A stretch of 64,000 nt of DNA from Nelumbo lutea (Eukaryota > Streptophyta > Magnoliopsida > Proteales > Nelumbonaceae): the NCBI GenBank assembly GCA_022828595.1, contig JAKGHH010000002.1, forward strand, positions 46,139,897 to 46,203,896, given 5' to 3'. The notes below the pieces were generated by a model. The model saw only the letters and a list, made by a program, of their open reading frames with translations. It searched no databases and was not told where the DNA came from. The translations under genes were made by a program, and so were the position numbers. This document shows positions 57,566-64,000 of the stretch, piece after piece; position 1 is the stretch's first letter, and the number at the start of each line of letters is the position of its first letter.

Positions 57566-58118
57566 ACCATAGGTGGCCATAGATGAAGCATTAACCATCG
57601 GTCCCGTACTTCACCATAGGTTGCCGTTGCCGCAGGTTGTCAGAGGTTAGCGAGAAGCTGAGAACTGGGAAGGGAAGAATGAAAAAAAATAACTTTTGTT
57701 TGAACCCTAGCCCCAATTAACAATTCAATTGGGAGTTAGGACACGGGTGGAATTTCTTTTTTTTTTGTTTTTATTTTTGTAAATGCAGAAAAAAATAAAA
57801 GTAGAACCCGTGAATTGCTGCCCGAATCAAATGGTTTAGCAATTCGACTACGCAAGTTAACGGTTCTCTAACCTTTTCAATGGTTAAAACCAGAATTGGA
57901 GATCTGATCGGTTCTCGGTTTTTTTATCCGATCATCCGATCCAGTCTGGTTTTGAAAACATTGGTCTCAACCCATGTGACATAATTCTCGCATGCGATCA
58001 CTTCTATGGGCCACCATCAAGAGCGATAACAAATTTACCCACACTACTGTCGATGATGATTGCGATCAATTGGATGGTGATGCCAAACTTTCTTCTGTCG
58101 AGTCCAACTCTATTTATC

Positions 58119-58400
58119 AGTGTTTTCAAAATCGAACCGGATAGTCGGACCAGAAAAATGGGAACTGGTCAAGTGATCGGTTTCGTTATTCTTCAAAATC
58201 GGGATTTTTCAAAAAACCGTTGATTTTGGTCAACAAATTATTGACCTGAACGGTTAACCGTTCGAACGATTTTAACCATTTTTTATTTTTTTAATTTTTT
58301 GTTAAAAAGAACCGACCATTAAAATCGAATGATCCGACCATTCGACCCGATAACCGGACCCCTGATCGATTTGATCTCTAGATCGATTTTAAAAACCATG
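58119..58400 (+). mobile_element. Mutator-like MITE, copy 1
   Basis: 282 bp, ends AGTGTTTTCAAAATCG and CATGGTTTTTAAAATCG (reverse complement), flanked by identical 9-bp CTATTTATC at 58110-58118 and 58401-58409. Inside are GGACCAGAAAAATGGG and GGTTAACCGTTCGAACG, shared with copy 2. Confidence 0.8.
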
Positions 58401-60357
58401 CTATTTATCTCAATTTTCTGGTGAGATGAAAGAGAAGACAATGATGGTCGGTGTTGATTCTTGATAGTTCTTCTCTTTGCAGTGGTTTCAATTACTTCTG
58501 GTCGTTAATATGATTTACAAATTATAAGGACTTCCCATCCTATGCAACATTTTCTGAATATATATCAAATTAGCTAGGGAAATCAAATCCAATTGGAAAG
58601 TGACCAAAGTCGATGGGAATCATGTTGTGGTTTCATTCATACAATTTTAACATTAAATTCAAATAAGTATAAATACATCTTACTTTTGTATTTATCCATC
58701 TGATAAAACTTTAGCATGTTGGCAATTTGAGCATCGAAGCCTAATTTGATTGGATGAGTTCATAGTAACTAAAACTATTATATTATGTTCATCGAATCAT
58801 GTTACAACATGAGGAGACAAATGAGAATGGCTATTTGCAACAGTGTAAGATAAAATTCGCACATGGCCAACGACGTTAATGAATTTACATCAATCACATG
58901 TAACAGATGAAACAACACATGCCCAGTTTGTTCAGATTGTAAAACTCTGAACAAAAAACCAATGTTTCAGAAAATGGACTGGATCGGCCAATTGGACCAG
59001 TTGAATCGTACCAGGGCCATAGCCATTTGGTCACACCTTAAGAATCGGAATTGCTAAAAACATGGTGAAAACTGATTGACAGACAAGTTTAATTAGAAAA
59101 CTTATGAATCAGTTCTGATTTGGTGAAATCGTTTGGGTTATTAAATAATTAAAATTTCAAAGCGCATCACAAGAATTAAACCCACGACCTCTTATCTTTA
59201 AAAAATAAGGAATTTATCATCCATCCACTTTATAAAATATTTTATATATATATATATATATATTATCATGGATATATATACGTCTATATCACATTATCAT
59301 GGACTTCTCCCTTTTCTGGTTCTTTCCACAACTCTGTTCTCTGAACATTGCAAAAAATAAATAATTAAATAACAATAGGAATAAATTCTTCACCACCTCA
59401 AAACTAGTAAAATTTAAAACCAACGTAGAGCTGAAGGTGATGTTTGTGTACCATTGTCGATATCTCAGAAATTAGTGCCATGTGACCATGCCAAAAGCCA
59501 TATCAGTGATTCAAAACTGGCTAACAAATTTGTTGTTTGGTTGGTTGATTTTTGAGAAATTGACAATTTTTTTAGAAAATGATTATTAAAATCAGGGCTA
59601 AAAGTGTAATCACCATTTTTTATGATTCCTCTATTCAAGCTGAATCCAATTTTTTTGGATGACATGGCATCTAATTTTGATGGGAGAGATAGTTCCCATA
59701 AAATAAAACACTATCAAACAAATTCACTGCCAATTTCTCAGACATAGGAAGATATGAAATATCAATAATACCAAACAAACAATTTCTCTAATTTCTGACA
59801 TCAGTGATTTATAACAAATCTCATCGGAGGAATGGCAATGATACCAAACATCACTCAAATCATTAAAGTAAACAAAACAAACTAGTTTGAAAAAAAAAAA
59901 AAATAGAAGATTAACGAGAAGGAAATGTTTTGTATCACTGCGAATTCTTCCTTACTGATTTTCAAAGATCATTGATTTTTGAAATCAGTGATTTTTCATA
60001 AATTAGTGAATTTTGTTGTTTGGTATCATTTCTGTCATAAAAGCCAATTTCTGAGAAATCGGTTTTGAGTATGCTTGGCATTAATTCTCAAGGACTGATT
60101 ATTTTTGCACTGGAATTAATATCCAATGCCATGTTAGATACTTTGTCATTCTCAAACAATCAAAATTAGTTGGAAATCAGAAAATAACTAAAAAATCCCT
60201 AAAAGAGGATCAATTTCAAAAATCAAGTTTTAGCTGATTTCTCAAAAATCATCAAAATTGGTCAACTAATGATTCCTCTAGTGTTGATGTGTAGTTCCTA
60301 CATGGCAATGATTTTTGAAATCGGCATATCGATGCCTAACATCCCCAATACTTGGTA
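58401..60357. other. No gene; MITE-like inverted repeats and microsatellite
   Basis: 58960-59130 resembles a decayed Mutator-like copy (ATGGACTGGATCGGCC). An (AT)n tract lies at about 59240-59262. In 59500-60320, motifs AATGATACCAAAC (near 59846) and GTTTGGTATCATT (near 60018) face each other, and TGATTTTTGAAATC recurs, suggesting one or more overlapping MITEs whose ends I could not settle. Confidence 0.45.
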
Positions 60358-60631
60358 CATGGTTTTTTAAAAATGAACCGGTGACCGAACTGGTCAGGGG
60401 TCTGGTTGACCCAAATGGCCGGCTCATTTTGACGAAAAAATAAAAAATTTTAAAAAAGTTAAAAAATTAGAAAATAATCAAAACCGTTCGAATAGTTAAC
60501 GGGCCGGTTCAGCGGTTTACTGACCAAAAATCAACGGTTTTGAGAGAAAAAGCGATTTTGGAGGGAAATGGGTGACCAATTCCCCATTTTTCTGGTCCAA
60601 TCGTCCAATCCAATCCGGTTTTGAAAACAGT
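60358..60631 (-). mobile_element. Mutator-like MITE, copy 2
   Basis: The reverse complement of this 274-bp segment aligns along its length with copy 1 (shared GACCAGAAAAATGGG, AAAACCGTTGATTTT, TTCGAACG). Flanks TACTTGGTA (60349-60357) and GACTTGATA (60632-60640) fit a 9-bp target duplication with two mismatches. Confidence 0.72.
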
Positions 60632-60800
60632 GACTTGATAGGCAAGCCACAAGCGATTAAAATGAGCATCCAACTACTCTCTCTCTCTCACACACACATA
60701 AAAAAACGCTCACAAAACTCGGGGCTACATGTCACTTCCTTATTCCTAAACTCTATCTAGCAATTAAACACATCCATCTTATATCATGCTCACTGAAACT

Positions 60801-61326
60801 AGATCTGTTCATGGGCCAGGTAGCCCGATGGCTCAGCCCGGCCTAGCCCGCACCCCGGTTGGCCTTGGTCATGTAAGTAGGCCCGCGGGCCAGACTTCGG
60901 GCCTAACACAGTAAGCTCGACTGTGTTTCGGGTCGGGACCGGGATTTGTCAAAAAAGCCCGGCCCGACTCAGCATTATATATTTTTATAAAATATATAAT
61001 ATAATTTTTATATATTATATAAAATATATAAATAATATAATATTTTATTGAAATATATATATATTTATAATTTGATATATACATTTTTTATTCTTTTTTT
61101 ATAATCTCTCTCTCTATTCAACCACTTCAGCAGTAGTAAGAGTATGGGCAAAATTTCGGGCTCAGGCCCAGGCCCAGGCTTTGGGCTTTTTATGAGGGTC
61201 GGGTTTCGGGCCCAAGTTATAGGCCTGATGGTCGGACCAGACTCGAGCTCGGGCCTTAGAAAAATCTATTAATACATAATGAAAACTCGGCTCGAACCCG
61301 GCCCAGCCCGGCCCATGAATAGGTAA
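60801..61326. mobile_element. hAT-like non-autonomous element with GGCCCATGAA ends
   Basis: The left end AGATCTGTTCATGGGCC and the right end (reverse complement TTACCTATTCATGGGCC) form the inverted repeat. An 8-bp repeat CTGAAACT flanks it (60793-60800 and 61327-61334). GGCCCGGCC-type sequence sits in both arms, and A/T-rich DNA in the middle (60975-61080). It lies exactly at the edge of arm 2 of the inverted duplication. Confidence 0.7.
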
Positions 61327-61330
61327 CTGA

Positions 61331-62608
61331 AACTGCCAAAGCAAAATCAGCTCTCCCAACCCCTTTTAATCAATTCATATTTCTCTGGGAAAAGTTAACT
61401 GCCAAAGCAAAATCAGCTCTCCCCAACCCCTTTTAATCAAACTCATACTTCTCTGGGAAAAGTTCGGATGGACCGCTGAAAATGAATTGCAGTCATCTCC
61501 TCTCCTCTTTCCTCCGTGGCTCTGTCAATGGAAAGTAGAATTTAAAAATCTCACAGGCTAATAGAGGGGTCATTTTAGTATTTCTATTTCAGGGGTAATG
61601 TGGAAAAAAAATTTTTTTGAAAGAAAGTGACATGGAAAGCCATGTTAGAATGCCACCTTATCGTTTAAGTTTTTTTTTTTTTCTTTTGTTTTTTTGGTAA
61701 AGCATCATTTAAGATTCAGATATCCAAATCGAGCCCTTCTGTGTTTTTCACAGAAAACAGAAAAACAAAAAAAAAAGAAGAGATGAAAACCTTAAGGCTA
61801 TCTGGCTATCTATGATTTGAATAAAGATGCCCTTATTTTATAAAGGAGTAATTATTATATTCAATTTTAGAATAAAAAGGAAATTGAATTAGTTGTAGAC
61901 GAGTTAATAGACCTGTATTTGATTTTATTATTATTTTTTTAATCACAAAATTTTGAAAGATTGAGAATGAGAAGCAATATGTGTTTGTGTGTGAGCGAGT
62001 GAGAGAAAAAGAGTATTGATGTGAACAAGTGTCAAGTGTGCTTTAAAAATATTAATAAGCGTGCACATGATAATTCTATAAAGTAAATTTAATTCAATCA
62101 TTTTACTTAATCGACATGTCAAAACAATCAATTGAAACTCATACATTTGGCATTCCTTACTTTAATGACTTGTCTCCTTTTGCATTTGGCATTCATAGGG
62201 GAATTTTAATTGTAAAAATGAGATAAATCCATAAAATAAAGAATGCCAAATGCAGCCTGCTAATGATTGGTCGAAGATAACAAAGTCCCAAGATTTGAAG
62301 GAAGGCCGAATGTCTTGAGGGTCTGGAGGAGATGAGCTGAGGCTGAGGTGGATTGTTCGTTCGGATACTATAGAGGCCACCAAGGGCTAGTACTAAGAAG
62401 AGCGTTTGAGGAGAGACGAGATATGGCTGCTCACTTGCACGTGTGGGGGGTCTAGAGGAGCTCTCGGTAGTAGCTCTGCAAGGAAGAAGATATCAGAGGC
62501 CTCAAGTGGGAACCTGAGTCAAGGACTCCGATGGTCAAGTTAGTATGCATACAAGGTAAGCAGTAAATCTGGAGCCAAGGGGTCTAGACGAGGAGTTCTC
62601 AGGCACCG
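61331..62608. repeat. Inverted duplication, arm 2
   Basis: The reverse complement matches 45088-46358, including the former Tat 3' LTR end. Its inner boundary coincides with the target duplication of the hAT-like element; its outer boundary is the start of the third Gypsy. Confidence 0.88.
62258..62608 (-). repeat. Tat LTR 3' fragment within arm 2
   Basis: On the minus strand it ends ATTAGCA, then GGCTG: the LTR end and the 5-bp target-site sequence. This keeps the CA end and GGCTG that have mutated to TA and GGCTA at 45459-45464. Confidence 0.8.
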
Positions 62609-63831
62609 CTTGCTGGTGACCGAAATGAGAGGTGAAGACTTGCACGAACTGTTCCCAACTTTTTATTGAACCGGGCGCAAGGTTCTTGTACCATGTGCGG
62701 GCTACCCCTTTGAAAGTGGTGGAGAAGGCCACGCACATGCAAGACTCACTGGCCCTACCAAGTGCATCTGCGACTGGAATGCGTCGACATGGTCATTTGG
62801 ATCGAACGATCCGTCATACTTGTCCAAGGGAGGAAGCTTGAAGTCCTTTGGCATAGGGATGGCTAGAAATTCTGGAGACAGGGGAACGGAACTGAGAGGA
62901 GCGGAGTGGCTTTTACTTCGTCCAAGCTCACCTCTTCCTTACCCTTTAGCTCGGGCAGGTTGTAAGTGGCAGTTCAGCGAGCTTGGTGGCGTCTCCGCTG
63001 CTTTGTTGGCTCGGCATTAGTACTGCTTGCTTCTGTGTTTCCGAGCTCGATGGGCCCAGGAAGGGGCTCAGATTGCTGTTGATGGCTGTGAACTGAAGGG
63101 CCTTGCCTACAGTCTGCGGCCAGGACCTCGAACTAGTTCTCAGCAAGCGGAAGCTCGAACTGTGAAGGCTGAGGCGACGCGGGTCTGACTGGCTGAGAGG
63201 CCCCCAACCTGACTGCAGGCTGCAAGGTGGGGGGAGTAACTTGTCTTCCCCTCTTACCGTGGGATGAGACCTGGCTTCCGAGAGGGTTTTGAGTTCGGGT
63301 GGTCTCGACTCGGCGGGAGAGACGCTCGTTGTGACAACGGGGCTGGGCCTTCTGCACAGCGGGGTGTCGAGGCGGAACTTGTTGTTGATGCTAAGGCAGC
63401 GGTGGGAACTGTTGCTGGTACTGCTGTTGGTAGACGTGGGGGAGCATTTGCTGCTGGTACAGCTGGAACTGATGGACCTACTGCATTTGAGCTTGCATAG
63501 CTCGCACACAGTGTACCAGGTTTTCTAGCTGGTTTTGTCCGGCCACCGGGAGAACAGATGGCTCTACAAAGGTCGCCTCTACCGACGAAGGGAGTTGAGC
63601 ATTTACTGGCGCCATGACCTGAGGCACATTCAGAGTAGGGACTCCGTCTGTAGAGAGGGGGATGGTGAACTGTCCAATGTAGAGGATGGGGAGCTGAGGT
63701 CGTTCCCCGGAGGTGTTCTGGTCAGCACTTTGTCCGGCGTTGCTAGAGGAAGCCATTGAAGTTTTGTTGAAAGTTGCAGTGTTTGGTGTGGAAGGCCTTT
63801 TGAACCGGTTCCCACAGACGACGCCAAATGA
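62609..63831 (-). pseudogene. Third Gypsy element: PBS and gag
   Basis: The minus-strand gag starts at ATG 63756 (MASSSNAGQSADQNTSGERP). A Gln/Pro-rich region follows, then the gag core at 62535-62738 (CVAFSTTFKGVARTWYKNL and SIKSWEQFVQVFTSHFGHQQ), typical of Gypsy gag. The PBS TTGGCGTCGTCTGTGGGAA lies at 63809-63827. It is cut off at 62608 where the LTR fragment of the inverted duplication begins, so only the 5' part of gag is left. Confidence 0.75.
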
Positions 63832-64000
63832 TGTAGCGCGATCTGGTCACTCCTAGATGGCAGGGGCTTTACTCCTATCTGGCAACGGACAACACCTAAG
63901 AAGGAGAAGATGAAGGATTCCCGGGGAGCTCGCCTGGTGGGAACACTCCGATGCTTAAGTTAGAACTCGGTGGAAAGCTTAGAGAGTAGTAAAAGAAAAC
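63832..64000 (-). repeat. 5' LTR of the third Gypsy, incomplete
   Basis: In plus orientation it starts TGTAGCGCGATCTGG directly beside the PBS. The rest is beyond the window. Confidence 0.65.

Larger units (their letters stand above)
55676..57963. mobile_element. Mutator-like non-autonomous element with nested hAT
   Basis: The ends AAGGTTTGGAAAACC and, in reverse complement, CAATGTTTTCAAAACC are related to the elements at 58119 and 60358. An identical 9-bp direct repeat GTCTCAACC flanks it (55667-55675 and 57964-57972), the length typical of Mutator-like elements. It was about 0.83 kb before a 1.45-kb hAT-like element inserted into it. No transposase frame. Confidence 0.7.

Noticed and set aside
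62946..63509. 187-codon minus-strand frame rich in Ser and Thr
   Set aside because: It overlaps the third Gypsy gag in another frame; its composition reflects Gln/Pro-rich gag.
1..64000. CRISPR array, rRNA, tRNA genes, integrated virus
   Set aside because: No regular spacer-repeat pattern and no rRNA or tRNA signature was seen. The polymerase domains all fit LTR retrotransposons or LINEs; no capsid, movement or envelope-like gene was found.

Overview
The window is nuclear DNA from a seed plant, almost certainly an angiosperm. Evidence: plant-type Copia and Gypsy LTR retrotransposons (including a Tat-type Gypsy with two RNase H domains and an antisense gene), plant L1-type LINEs, Tourist-like MITEs with TAA target duplications, a DUF674 gene (a plant-only family), and GT-AG introns. 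No intact single-copy host gene is visible. Most of the 64 kb is layered transposons, and nearly every coding remnant has stops or frameshifts. I could not fix the species.

Layout. 1-660: Athila-like LTR remnant. 668-4734: 3'-truncated Copia (minus). 5413-10450: second Copia with both LTRs (minus). 10538-12106: a small foldback element, two Tourist-like MITEs and a broken membrane-protein gene copy. 12243-21019: Tat-type Gypsy (plus), cut off inside its antisense gene. 21020-26640: Athila-like gag-protease remnant (minus) in very A/T-rich DNA. 26840-27771: a second membrane-protein gene copy, then a LINE RNase H tail ending in poly(A). 28254-29139: two-exon DUF674 gene with one frameshift (minus). 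29400-33150: degenerate LINE (minus) interrupted by a Tourist MITE. 33280-33715: Copia and LINE scraps. 34748-45459: structurally complete Tat Gypsy (plus) with LTRs, PBS, PPT, gag, protease, RT, two RNase H domains, integrase and a spliced antisense gene. 45460-47886: flanking DNA, duplicated DDRGK1-like leader sequence, the best membrane-protein gene copy and a second foldback element. 48915-52500: three LINE pieces, one inserted into another. 52737-53396: a DDRGK1 retro-pseudogene (minus). 53683-61326: many DNA-transposon derivatives with recognisable target duplications (Tourist, Mutator-like, hAT-like), some nested. 61331-62608: an inverted copy of 45088-46358. 62609-64000: start of a third Gypsy (minus).

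The most notable points are: (a) a ~1.27 kb inverted duplication that carries the end of an LTR plus host flank and keeps the original 5-bp target duplication better than the parent locus; (b) an antisense gene with matching introns in two Tat elements, both of which have Lys where the third integrase catalytic Glu is expected; (c) a DDRGK1 retrocopy lacking the DDRGK core; (d) three copies of an unrecognised multi-pass membrane-protein gene, each broken differently; and (e) several non-autonomous DNA-transposon families with clear ends and target duplications. I saw no CRISPR array, rRNA or tRNA gene, and nothing I would call a new functional system.
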